Below are positions 44,045 to 52,385 of a stretch of DNA of 64,000 nt, piece by piece; position 1 is the stretch's first letter, and each line of letters starts with the position of its first letter. A program made the position numbers and the translations under genes. Below the pieces are notes generated by a model. It did not search any database, had not been told where the DNA came from, and was given only the letters and a program-made list of their open reading frames with translations. This DNA comes from Vreelandella venusta (GTDB lineage: Bacteria > Pseudomonadota > Gammaproteobacteria > Pseudomonadales > Halomonadaceae), in NCBI RefSeq assembly GCF_007989605.1, contig NZ_BJUL01000001.1, positions 186,001 through 250,000 on the forward strand, given 5' to 3'.

Positions 44045-44455
44045 TTAATTATTCAAAAAATATTTAATTTTAGCTAACAATCTATCGGTTTCGCCTAATT
44101 CACATTCCCATATCACCAATACTTCCCAGCCCATTTCCCTGAGCTTAGCAATATTTCTGTCGTCCCTTTCCCTATTTGCTTCCAGCTTGGGTAGCCAAAA
44201 GTCTTGTCTGGATTTTGGAGGTCTCGATTTTTTGCAATTTTCATGTAAGTGCCAAAAGCATCCATGTACAAAAATCACCTTCGATCTTTGTCGGAATACC
44301 AAATCCGGCTTTCCAGGCAACCGCTTATCGTGCAAACGATATCGATACCCTTCTTTATGGATGAGACGCCGTACAATCATTTCCGGCTTGGTATCCTTGT
44401 GGCGAATTTTGCTCATCATCCAGCTGCGGATCTTGCGATCGACACTATCAACCAT
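44045..44455 (-). CDS. vsr: Very short patch repair endonuclease (Vsr)
   Basis: 136 residues from ATG at 44455 with TGGAGTG upstream. The family runs clearly: MMSKIRHKDTKPEMIVRRLIHKEGYRYRLHDKRLPGKPDLVF, FVHGCFWHLHENCKK with the zinc His and Cys, and a C-terminal LREMGWEVLVIWECEL. Vsr nicks at T-G mismatches that arise when 5-methylcytosine deaminates, so it normally accompanies C5 methyltransferases, as here. It is in the same orientation as the HNH gene. Confidence 0.93.
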   Translation of the reverse strand: MVDSVDRKIRSWMMSKIRHKDTKPEMIVRRLIHKEGYRYRLHDKRLPGKPDLVFRQRSKVIFVHGCFWHLHENCKKSRPPKSRQDFWLPKLEANRERDDRNIAKLREMGWEVLVIWECELGETDRLLAKIKYFLNN

Positions 44456-44554
44456 CGGCACTCCAGATGTAGATTGGACCCATGAAGGCCCTGCAGTCGC
44501 TGCTTCGTCCTGATATTCACATACCGCAATTATTTGCAAAAGAGGAGTGCTCCT

Positions 44555-45216
44555 ATGTCTAGAACGGCGCTGAAGGCAGAACGAAAAGCGATGTTGACAT
44601 AAATAGAAACAATTATTAGCCGACGTCCGATCCTAGAATTTGATCCCGATGCTGGGATCGTCAAGCGTAACGAGCACTGGTATGCAGAGTTTATCGTTCA
44701 CTACCCCCCGTACCCAGGGCAGCATTTCTGCGCTTCGACCTGGTTTGAAGCTAGATGTCACAGCATCGGAGCTTAATGGGTTCGTCGTAGTGCGTTCTGT
44801 CGGCTCCTTGTATGCCGATGTTCTTAATTTACACCAATAAGTAGCTACCTTTCCTGTGATTAGCCTACCTACCACGATCAGCGAGAAGCTAGTGGCCTTG
44901 CTATGTCGCACAGCCCAGGGGAATCGTGATCCTTCCCAAAAAGACGGCGAAACGCTGGTGATGCACGTCTATGACCCTCAAATGACGACATCCGGTGGAT
45001 ATGACAGGGCCGCATTACGCACACTGATAAGGCGGTAATACAGACGGAGGTGGCTCAGTTCGGCAACCAGCATGCGCAACTTGTCACCAGCCCAGCAGAT
45101 GAACTTCTATATGGCCTCGGGTACTTACAGACCATCCATCAGGATCGCTACGAGCGCTTTATCGACCCGCTGGCTCATCGCGATGAGCCAGCGACCTGGA
45201 ATAAAGCTTTAAAATA
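44555..45216 (+). other. Decayed coding remnants inside the right end of the island
   Basis: No intact gene is seen in 44456-45530. Short pieces look like old coding sequence: MSRTALKAERKAMLT then a stop at 44600, a segment with RRPILEFDPDAGIVKRNEHW in a neighbouring frame, LVALLCRTAQGNRDPSQKDGE near 44900, and QFGNQHAQLVTSPADELLY continuing to RYERFIDPLAHRDEP and a stop at 45216. I do not recognise the family. The rest up to attR shows nothing. Confidence 0.4.
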
Positions 45217-45530
45217 GTGAACGAATTAGCTCAATAGCCGCTGGCGGAAGTCAGGGCTGAGCGCTAAACCCTGTTTTCCATTACTGCGCGTATTGCGCTT
45301 ATCAGGTTACACCCTGGCTCATTGTAAGACACTTTGTGTAGTTTGCTGTGTCGTCCCCGTCATCTTGCTGCAGCGGTAGCAACTTGGTTGCTAACTGGTC
45401 GACGCTTGGTTGTTATTTGGCTGCTAACAGGGTGAAAGCGATGTGGATAATGTAAACCATGTAAAACCCTAACTCTTTGAAAATACTTTTTTTCGCATTG
45501 CAGGCGCGATCCCAAAGTTGGTTTGGTTGC

Positions 45531-45576
45531 ACTCATAATCCCTTGGTCGTAGGTTCAAGTCCTACTGGGCCCACCA
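45531..45576 (+). repeat. attR: 46-bp copy of the tRNA-Ile2 3' end
   Basis: Exact copy of 29680-29725, from the anticodon loop to CCA. The D arm and acceptor 5' strand are missing, so this is not a second tRNA gene but the right attachment site. Confidence 0.95.
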
Positions 45577-45646
45577 TTCAGATCAACTACTGAAGAATTT
45601 TCTGTCCCATAGTCCAAGGGTACAGAGCTGATCTTTCAGGCCCTGG

Positions 45647-45916
45647 GAGTTTTTGTAGCCTCGTTGTCAAGCCCCCTCTGGTAGCTGGAAAGCCGGCATC
45701 AGCAAATCGGATTGGCAAGCGGCACCTGCCTACGTTATCCCCACTAAGAAACTCAGCAGCCAGAAGAGCGAACGCTTCAAGGTGAATACGCTGATCGAGC
45801 ACTTGGATAAATATTCTCTAGCAGCTCTTACGCCAGAACTAGTCGCCAACTACCGTGACAAGCGTTTTAACAGTTTGGGGCGTGTTGGATCTCGTGTAAT
45901 TGTGCAAACAAGCTAA
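45647..45916 (+). pseudogene. Remnant of a second tyrosine integrase (N-terminal half)
   Basis: One plus-strand frame gives PSGSWKAGISKSDW, then SQKSERFKVNTLIEHLDKYSLAALTPELVANYRDKRF, which is the usual arm-binding and core-binding layout of phage integrases, and stops at 45914-45916. The catalytic domain is gone. It begins about 70 bases outside attR, which suggests an older element once entered the same tRNA site in tandem. Confidence 0.6.
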
Positions 45917-46147
45917 GAGCTTGAGTATCTGCTTCAGGTCATCGCCTGAGGCATAACGCCGAGTCGCCAGCACGTCGTTAATACGTCCGTTGGATATTCC
46001 ACCATGCCATTCGTCTGTGACCTTCCCAGATTGATCAGGCGGTGTTCGCGCCTGATCAAAGGGGGGGAAGGGTATTGCTATCCAGCTGGCCAAGGCATGT
46101 CGTACGCATATCATTGCCATCACTGGATCCGACAAGTAAGGGAACAA
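45880..46147 (-). pseudogene. Fragment of an IS481-family transposase
   Basis: On the minus strand one frame carries EHRLINLGRSQTNGMVE and the next continues NGRINDVLATRRYASGDDLKQ, so the TNGMVERFNGRI core of IS481 transposases is present but split by a frameshift. Only the C-terminal part of the gene survives, next to the end of acuI. Confidence 0.75.
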
Positions 46148-46165
46148 CCGTATCTCTAGGTCATT

Positions 46166-47146
46166 TTAGGTCATCGTCACCACCACACGCCCGCGAATTC
46201 GTCCAGAAAGCAGGTCGTCGGCCGCTTCGATAGCCTCATCAAGAGTGATAGAGCGAGTGATAGCATCAAGCTGCTCGGGAGCCAGCAGCTCTCCCAGCCG
46301 CCGCCATGCCTCGAGGCGATCCTCGCGAGGGCGCATCACACTGTCGACTCCTACCAGTGTCACTCCACGCAGAATGAATGGGGCGACGCTGGCAGGCAGG
46401 TCCATGCCTTGAGCCAGGCCACAGGCGGCCACGCTGCCACTATAGCAGGTGGAGGCCAGAACGTTGGCCAGAGTGTGGCTGCCTACCGAGTCGATTGCCC
46501 CCGCCCAGCGCTCTTTGCCCAAGGGGCGCCCCGGTTCGGAGAGTGTGGCACGATCGATCACCTCTACGGCGCCGAGTTCCTGGAGGTAGTCGGCTTCCTC
46601 TGGGCGGCCAGTGGAAGCTACCACTTGGTAGCCCAGCCGCGCGAGCAGTGCAATAGCATAGCTGCCCACACCACCGCTAGCACCGGTCACCAGTATCTTG
46701 CCCTGCTCAGGCGTAATGCCCTGCTTCTCAAGAGCCATCACCGAAAGCATGGCTGTATACCCGGCAGTACCAATCGCCATGGCCTGGCGCGGCGTAAAGG
46801 CTGCTGGCAACGGAATCAACCAGCGGCTATCCAGGCAAGCCTTTTCGGCCAGACCTCCCCAGTGAGCCTCACCCACGCCCCAGCCGTTGAGCAACACTGC
46901 GTCACCGGGGGCAAAGGCGTCATTGGTGGTGTGTTCCACTGTTCCGGCCAGATCGATACCCGGCACCATGGGAAACTGACGAACTACTGGCCCCTTGCCT
47001 GTAATCGCCAATGCATCCTTGTAGTTGAGAGTACTGCAGTCGACCCGGACGGTGACATCGCCCTCAGGCAGCTTCGACTCATCGATGTCTTTTAGCGTTG
47101 CCTGCTGTTTGTCGTCATGCTTTTCGATCAGTATGGCCTTAAACAT
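46166..47146 (-). CDS. acuI: Acryloyl-CoA reductase (NADPH), AcuI/YhdH family
   Basis: 326 residues, a medium-chain reductase without the zinc ligands of alcohol dehydrogenases. Landmarks: [54 protein letters not shown], the NADPH-binding [36 protein letters not shown] and the C-terminal [10 protein letters not shown]. AcuI converts toxic acryloyl-CoA to propionyl-CoA during DMSP and acrylate breakdown. GAGGTG precedes the ATG. A TetR gene lies directly upstream on the same strand, and a perfect palindrome occupies the 70-base gap between them. This end abuts the IS481 debris. Confidence 0.92.
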   Translation of the reverse strand: MFKAILIEKHDDKQQATLKDIDESKLPEGDVTVRVDCSTLNYKDALAITGKGPVVRQFPMVPGIDLAGTVEHTTNDAFAPGDAVLLNGWGVGEAHWGGLAEKACLDSRWLIPLPAAFTPRQAMAIGTAGYTAMLSVMALEKQGITPEQGKILVTGASGGVGSYAIALLARLGYQVVASTGRPEEADYLQELGAVEVIDRATLSEPGRPLGKERWAGAIDSVGSHTLANVLASTCYSGSVAACGLAQGMDLPASVAPFILRGVTLVGVDSVMRPREDRLEAWRRLGELLAPEQLDAITRSITLDEAIEAADDLLSGRIRGRVVVTMT

Positions 47147-47172
47147 GTAGCACCTCGTATTGTGAGAGTCCC

Positions 47173-47197
47173 TTTTATAGACCGATCGTCTATAAAA
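47173..47197. promoter_or_regulatory. Operator palindrome before acuI (AcuR site)
   Basis: TTTTATAGAC and GTCTATAAAA are perfect 10-bp arms around CGATC. The core ATAGACCGATCGTCTAT (47177-47193) recurs with one base change at 47865-47881 before the TetR gene. Confidence 0.8.
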
Positions 47198-47216
47198 AGG
47201 CCTGAAGAAGCCTCGT

Positions 47217-47855
47217 TTAGCGGGGCAAGCCTTGAAGATACGTTGAGATGAAGATCCTCAGTGGATGCGCGCTGTGCTCTAGCTTCGCTCGCATCACGGC
47301 GCCTTCCCAGCCAATCCAGAAAGCTTTAGCTAAGAGGTCGCAATCGGCTCCCTTGGCGAGCTCGCCCGCCTCGCGAGCCTCTTCAAGGCAATGGGCCAAG
47401 CGCTGCTCCCAGTCGGCTAGGGTTGCGAGCAACCAGTCGCGATAGCCCGTCGGTAGCCCGCCCGCCTCCTGTCCTAGGTTTCCTACCAAGCAACCCCGCC
47501 GATAACCATGGCGTGCCATGCCAGCAGAGGCATCTTCGACGAAGGTCTCCAGGCGCGCTAGGGGAGGTTGCGACATATCGCTCAAGTGGCGATCCAGTTT
47601 GGCAGCGAAGTAGGCGCCGTAGTGCTCTATCACGGCACGCCCGAAGGCCTCCTTGCTGTCGAAGTAGTAGTAGAAGGAGCCCTTGGGTACACCGACCCGC
47701 TTGAGAATGCCATCGATGCCTGAGGCGATGAAACCTTGCTCAGTTAGCACCTCTAGTCCGCTCCGAATTAGCGCGGCGCGGGTATCGGGATCCTTCCGCG
47801 GTACCTTGGGGGGACGGCCTCGGCGTCGAGCCTTGGGGAGTTGGGTAGTTGTCAT
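47217..47855 (-). CDS. acuR: TetR family repressor, probable AcuR
   Basis: 212 residues from ATG at 47855; longer in-frame starts would run over the operator. A basic head ([13 protein letters not shown]) is followed by the Tet[53 protein letters not shown] and a ligand-binding domain. AcuR of Rhodobacter sphaeroides represses acuI and senses acrylate; the position next to acuI and the pair of shared palindromes argue for the same role here. The start codon lies ten bases from the palindrome, so it should repress itself. Confidence 0.85.
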   Translation of the reverse strand: MTTTQLPKARRRGRPPKVPRKDPDTRAALIRSGLEVLTEQGFIASGIDGILKRVGVPKGSFYYYFDSKEAFGRAVIEHYGAYFAAKLDRHLSDMSQPPLARLETFVEDASAGMARHGYRRGCLVGNLGQEAGGLPTGYRDWLLATLADWEQRLAHCLEEAREAGELAKGADCDLLAKAFWIGWEGAVMRAKLEHSAHPLRIFISTYLQGLPR

Positions 47856-47864
47856 AGAAATAAT

Positions 47865-47881
47865 ATAGACTGATCGTCTAT
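47865..47881. promoter_or_regulatory. Operator palindrome before acuR
   Basis: ATAGACTGATCGTCTAT: six-base arms ATAGAC/GTCTAT around TGATC, identical to the acuI site except for one spacer base. Confidence 0.8.
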
Positions 47882-48001
47882 TAATTACAACCGACCATCG
47901 TGCTCGACCACCCGTTACCGGCCATGGAAGTCGAGCACCGCCCCGGAATAGATCTGTTACCGAAGACTGACGGTGTTTACTCACCTAGTCCTGTATGGCC
48001 C

Positions 48002-48907
48002 TCACAATGACCAGATATCGGCCAACGCATCGCGTACGGCGGCGATGACCGGCTCGTCGCGCCGCTCCTTGAGCCATATGAAGCTCAGTGCGCAGGGCAG
48101 GCTGATACCTTTGGCAACGATGAGCCCTCGTTCCTGGCGCTCCTGCAGGGCATTGGCATCACGGGCTAGGGCGAGTCCAACGCCAGCACGCACTAGGTCG
48201 ATCATGCAGGGCTCCTGATCGACCTGGGCCACACGGTTCGGTGTGAGGCCAAGAGGTAGCAGTTGTTTGGCCAGTAACCGGTAGTGAACGGAGCGTCTTG
48301 GCGTGACAATCCAGGGCAGGGCGGCCAAGCTAGGCCAATCGGTTCGTACCAAACTTGATGACCAGCCTTCAGGGGCAATGATGTTGTAAGCGAAATACGT
48401 CAGTTCAATCATCTCTACCTCCGGCGCCCCTTCAACTGTCTCCGGCTGTTGCCCCGGGGATTCGAGGTAAAACCCGACATCCAATTCGCGGTGCAACAGG
48501 GAATCCAGCACCAAGCCACTGGTGCCATGATGTAAGTCCGTCTCGACCTGGGGAATCCGCTGAACCAATTGATGCAATAGAGCACCCAGGCGAATAAATT
48601 CCGGGTCGACGATAGTGCCAATGCGCAGGCGTCCACGTAGGGTGTCGTGCATCGACTGAGCTCTAATGTCAAAGGCTTTTAGTGCAGCAAGTGCTGTCTC
48701 CGCGGGTTTTAAGAGATTCTGGCCATCGGTCGTCAGTGCAAGCCCCTGAGCATGACGCTTGAAGAGCGTGAGTCCGAGTGTCTCCTGCAGCTGTTTGAGC
48801 TTGAGGCTGACGGCGGGCTGAGTCAGATGCAGCGCTTCGGCTGCGCGCGACACGCTACCTTCATGAGCAACGGCGACGAAGGCGCGTAGCGCCTTAAGGT
48901 CATGCAT
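48002..48907 (-). CDS. dddR: LysR family regulator, probable DddR
   Basis: 301 residues from ATG at 48907, which has a perfect AAGGAGG. The winged HTH is LKALRAFVAVAHEGSVSRAAEALHLTQPAVSLKLKQLQETLGL, followed by a standard effector domain. It is divergent from dddC and shares a promoter region with a T-N11-A dyad. LysR-type DddR proteins activate ddd genes in Marinomonas and Halomonas, usually in response to DMSP or 3-hydroxypropionate; the assignment here rests on position and family. The symbol is therefore tentative. Confidence 0.75.
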   Translation of the reverse strand: MHDLKALRAFVAVAHEGSVSRAAEALHLTQPAVSLKLKQLQETLGLTLFKRHAQGLALTTDGQNLLKPAETALAALKAFDIRAQSMHDTLRGRLRIGTIVDPEFIRLGALLHQLVQRIPQVETDLHHGTSGLVLDSLLHRELDVGFYLESPGQQPETVEGAPEVEMIELTYFAYNIIAPEGWSSSLVRTDWPSLAALPWIVTPRRSVHYRLLAKQLLPLGLTPNRVAQVDQEPCMIDLVRAGVGLALARDANALQERQERGLIVAKGISLPCALSFIWLKERRDEPVIAAVRDALADIWSL

Positions 48908-48944
48908 GAATGCCTCCTTACAAATGATCGGTTCATAGAGCGTC

Positions 48945-48969
48945 AAGATATTTGTAAAACTTATATCTT
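48945..48969. promoter_or_regulatory. LysR-type operator (T-N11-A dyad)
   Basis: AAGATAT (48945-48951) and ATATCTT (48963-48969) are exact complements separated by 11 bases, giving the canonical T-N11-A. It lies between the LysR gene (38 bases from its start) and dddC. Confidence 0.75.
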
Positions 48970-49081
48970 TCTTTTGACTTTCTCAATTGATTACATGCCG
49001 CCTTACGTTAGTCTTGAGCCGACAGAGCCCTAGTGTATAGGGCTTTAAAAGCTGCAGTGCAACATAAGAAGAGAGGCAGGT

Positions 49082-50593
49082 ATGACCATCAAGCGAATCG
49101 AGCATTATATCAACGGCCATAAGACGAATGGCGTAGCCGATAGCCACCAAGAAGTCACTAACCCGGCCACTGGCCAAGTGACTGGTCAGGTCGCGCTAGC
49201 TTCCCAAGCTGACGTGGACAGCGCCGTGGCCGCTGCCCAGGCTGCCTTCCCTGCATGGGCTGATACGCCGCCGATTCGCCGAGCGCGAGTGATGTTCAAG
49301 TTTCTCGAGCTGTTGAATGCGCATAAGGACGAGCTGGCCGAAGCGATCACCCGTGAGCATGGCAAGGTATTTACCGATGCCCAGGGCGAAGTGGCGCGTG
49401 GTATCGATATCGTCGAGTTCGCCTGTGGTATTCCGCAACTGCTCAAGGGTGACTACACCGAGCAGGTCAGCACTGGTATCGACAACTGGACGACCCGTCA
49501 GCCGCTGGGCGTGGTCGCAGGTATCACACCGTTTAACTTCCCAGTGATGGTGCCGATGTGGATGTTCCCATTGGCGATTGCTGCTGGGAATAGCTTCGTG
49601 CTTAAACCGAGCCCGCTGGACCCCAGCGCTTCGCTGATGATGGCTGATCTGCTTAAGCAGGCTGGCCTGCCGGATGGCGTCTTCAACGTAGTGCAAGGTG
49701 ACAAGGACTCAGTGGAAGCGCTGATTGACCATCCCGACGTCAAGGCGCTGTCTTTCGTTGGTTCGACGCCCATCGCCAACCTGATCTATGAGCGTGGAGC
49801 GCGCAGCGGCAAGCGCATCCAGGCGCTGGGTGGCGCCAAGAACCACATGGTGGTGATGCCCGATGCCAACCTCGACAAGGCCGTCGATGCCCTGATCGGC
49901 GCGGCTTATGGCTCTGCAGGTGAGCGGTGCATGGCGATCAGCGTAGCAGTACTGGTCGGCGACGTGGCTGATAAGATCGTGCCACGACTGGCTGAGCGGG
50001 CCCGTGATCTGAAGATCAAGAATGGACTGGAACTCGATGCCGAGATGGGGCCGATTGTCACTTCCCAAGCGCATCAGCGTATCACTGGCTACATCGAGAA
50101 GGGCGTGGCCGAAGGCGCTGAGATGGTTGTCGATGGCCGCGATTTCGATTCGTCCGTCACCGGAGAGGGCTGTGCCGACGGCTTCTGGATGGGCGGCACC
50201 CTGTTCGACCACGTGACCCCGGAGATGACCATTTACCGGGAGGAGATCTTCGGCCCGGTACTGGCCTGCGTGCGTGTACCGGACGTCGCCACCGCCATTC
50301 AGCTAATCAACGATCACGAATTTGGCAACGGCGTTAGCTGTTTCACCGAGAGCGGCAGCGTGGCTCGCGAGTTCGGTCGGCGCATTCAGGTCGGCATGGT
50401 TGGCATCAACGTGCCGATTCCGGTGCCCATGGCTTGGCACGGCTTCGGTGGCTGGAAGCGTTCGATGTTCGGCGATACCCATGCCTATGGTGAAGAAGGG
50501 GTACGCTTCTACACCAAGCAGAAGTCGATCATGCAGCGTTGGTCAGACTCCATCGACGCAGGCGCCGAGTTCGCCATGCCGACGGCAAAATAA
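49082..50593 (+). CDS. dddC: Malonate/methylmalonate semialdehyde dehydrogenase (CoA-acylating), DddC
   Basis: 503 residues of the MmsA type. [22 protein letters not shown] opens the fold. The NAD site is [22 protein letters not shown] and [12 protein letters not shown], and the catalytic Cys is at about residue 283 in [11 protein letters not shown]. The [24 protein letters not shown] stretch is typical of CoA-acylating members. In the DMSP route it converts malonate semialdehyde to acetyl-CoA. First gene of a long plus-strand run. Beside dddA, the DMSP assignment is better than valine catabolism, although that reaction is not excluded. Confidence 0.9.
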   Translation: MTIKRIEHYINGHKTNGVADSHQEVTNPATGQVTGQVALASQADVDSAVAAAQAAFPAWADTPPIRRARVMFKFLELLNAHKDELAEAITREHGKVFTDAQGEVARGIDIVEFACGIPQLLKGDYTEQVSTGIDNWTTRQPLGVVAGITPFNFPVMVPMWMFPLAIAAGNSFVLKPSPLDPSASLMMADLLKQAGLPDGVFNVVQGDKDSVEALIDHPDVKALSFVGSTPIANLIYERGARSGKRIQALGGAKNHMVVMPDANLDKAVDALIGAAYGSAGERCMAISVAVLVGDVADKIVPRLAERARDLKIKNGLELDAEMGPIVTSQAHQRITGYIEKGVAEGAEMVVDGRDFDSSVTGEGCADGFWMGGTLFDHVTPEMTIYREEIFGPVLACVRVPDVATAIQLINDHEFGNGVSCFTESGSVAREFGRRIQVGMVGINVPIPVPMAWHGFGGWKRSMFGDTHAYGEEGVRFYTKQKSIMQRWSDSIDAGAEFAMPTAK

Positions 50594-50625
50594 TTCCTCC
50601 CTTCACTGACTGACCGGTATGCCGG

Positions 50626-50650
50626 CCGATCGGGGCGAGTCCCCGATCGG
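50626..50650. promoter_or_regulatory. Perfect hairpin between dddC and dddA
   Basis: CCGATCGGGG (50626-50635) pairs with CCCCGATCGG (50641-50650), loop CGAGT. No T-tract follows, so partial attenuation or mRNA protection is more likely than full termination. Confidence 0.45.
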
Positions 50651-50693
50651 AGATCGCCCGCAGGCGGGTCGGCATGCCCAGCGAGAGCACGCC

Positions 50694-52358
50694 ATGGCTG
50701 ATCAGACCAACAATACCCATGCCTTTGACTATATCGTGGTGGGCGCCGGCACTGCCGGCTGCCTGCTTGCCAACCGACTCAGCGCGGACCCGGCCAACCG
50801 GGTGCTGCTGATCGAGGCCGGCGGCCGTGACAACTATCACTGGATCCACATTCCGGTGGGCTACCTGTACTGCATCAACAATCCGCGGACTGACTGGCGA
50901 TTCCGTACCGAGCCCGACCCGGGCCTGAACGGTCGCTCGTTGATTTATCCGCGGGGTAAAACCCTGGGTGGCTGCTCCAGCATCAATGGCATGCTCTATC
51001 TGCGTGGCCAAGCTCGCGACTATGATGGTTGGGCCGAGCTAACCGGTGACGATGCCTGGCGTTGGGATAACTGCCTGCCCGACTTCATGCGGCACGAGGA
51101 TCATTATCGCTTGGACGAAGGGGGCGACGCCGATCCTGACCACTATAAATTCCATGGTCATGGTGGCGAGTGGCGCATCGAGAAGCAGCGCCTGAAGTGG
51201 CAGGTATTGGCCGACTTCGCAACCGCGGCGGTGGAGGCCGGCGTCCCACGCACCCGCGACTTCAACCGAGGTGACAACGAGGGGGTGGACGCTTTCGAGG
51301 TCAACCAGCGCTCGGGCTGGCGCTGGAATGCCTCCAAGGCGTTCCTGCGGGGCGTTGAGCAGCGCGGTAACCTGACGGTTTGGCACTCCACCCAGGTACT
51401 GAAACTCGACTTCGCTTCGGGCGAGGGCAGCGAGCCTCGCTGCTGTGGTGTCACGGTCGAACGTGCGGGTAAGAAGGTCGTGACGACAGCCCGTTGCGAG
51501 GTGGTACTTTCTGCCGGTGCCATCGGCTCGCCGCAATTGCTGCAACTCTCGGGGATCGGTCCGACAGCGCTGCTTGCCGAGCACGCCATCCCGGTGGTGG
51601 CCGATCTGCCCGGTGTGGGCGAGAACCTGCAGGATCATCTGCAGATTCGCTCGATCTACAAGGTCAAGGGTGCCAAAACACTCAATACCATGGCCAATTC
51701 GTTGATAGGGAAAGCGAAGATCGGACTGGAATACATCCTAAAACGCTCCGGTCCAATGAGCATGGCGCCCTCCCAGCTGTGTATCTTCACTCGAAGCTCC
51801 AAGGAGTATGAGCATCCTAATCTCGAATATCACGTTCAACCGCTGAGCCTCGAGGCCTTCGGACAGCCGCTGCATGACTTTCCAGCCATCACGGCGAGTG
51901 TGTGCAACCTCAATCCGACCAGCCGTGGCACGGTGCGCATCAAGAGTGGCAACCCCCGCCAGGCGCCCGCTATCTCTCCCAACTATCTGAGCACGGAGGA
52001 GGATCGCCAGGTCGCCGCTGACTCCCTGCGGGTCACACGCCACATCGCCTCCCAGCCAGCCTTCGCCAAGTACGATCCCGAAGAGTTCAAGCCTGGGGTG
52101 CAGTACCAGAGCGACGAAGACCTCGCTCGGCTGGCTGGTGATATCGGTACCACCATCTTCCATCCGGTAGGCACCGCCAAGATGGGGCGCGACGATGACC
52201 CCATGGCAGTAGTGGATTCCCACCTTCGGGTGAGGGGCGTGACCGGCCTGCGCGTGGTGGATGCCAGCATCATGCCGACTATCACCAGCGGCAATACCAA
52301 CTCACCGACACTGATGATCGCCGAGAAGGCAGCGGGCTGGATCCTAAAATCACAATAA
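50694..52358 (+). CDS. dddA: GMC-family flavin alcohol dehydrogenase, DddA
   Basis: 554 residues from ATG at 50694 with GAGAG upstream; the frame extends farther up into the hairpin. FAD-binding YIVVGAGTAGCLLANRLS at the N-terminus, then IYPRGKTLGGCSSINGMLYLRG, the second GMC signature GAIGSPQLLQLSGIG, and the active-site His and Asn in FHPVGTAKMG and NTNSPTLMIAEKA. It resembles choline dehydrogenase, but in Halomonas HTNK1 the DddA enzyme oxidises 3-hydroxypropionate to malonate semialdehyde. The DddC gene next door makes that the likely substrate. Confidence 0.88.
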   Translation: MADQTNNTHAFDYIVVGAGTAGCLLANRLSADPANRVLLIEAGGRDNYHWIHIPVGYLYCINNPRTDWRFRTEPDPGLNGRSLIYPRGKTLGGCSSINGMLYLRGQARDYDGWAELTGDDAWRWDNCLPDFMRHEDHYRLDEGGDADPDHYKFHGHGGEWRIEKQRLKWQVLADFATAAVEAGVPRTRDFNRGDNEGVDAFEVNQRSGWRWNASKAFLRGVEQRGNLTVWHSTQVLKLDFASGEGSEPRCCGVTVERAGKKVVTTARCEVVLSAGAIGSPQLLQLSGIGPTALLAEHAIPVVADLPGVGENLQDHLQIRSIYKVKGAKTLNTMANSLIGKAKIGLEYILKRSGPMSMAPSQLCIFTRSSKEYEHPNLEYHVQPLSLEAFGQPLHDFPAITASVCNLNPTSRGTVRIKSGNPRQAPAISPNYLSTEEDRQVAADSLRVTRHIASQPAFAKYDPEEFKPGVQYQSDEDLARLAGDIGTTIFHPVGTAKMGRDDDPMAVVDSHLRVRGVTGLRVVDASIMPTITSGNTNSPTLMIAEKAAGWILKSQ

Positions 52359-52385
52359 AACTGACAGAAATTTGGGAGAACACCG

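Noticed and set aside
44640..45038. Two short plus-strand genes at the island's right end
   Set aside because: No ribosome binding sites, and coding-like sequence hops between frames; treated as remnants.
45531..45576. Second tRNA gene
   Set aside because: Only the anticodon loop to CCA part is present; the D arm and 5' acceptor strand are missing. It is the right attachment site.
46409..47095. Long plus-strand reading frame over acuI
   Set aside because: Antisense shadow of the acuI gene; low-complexity translation and no ribosome binding site.
49082..50593. Valine-pathway mmsA
   Set aside because: The family is the same, but no other valine genes are near and dddA follows, so DddC is the better reading.
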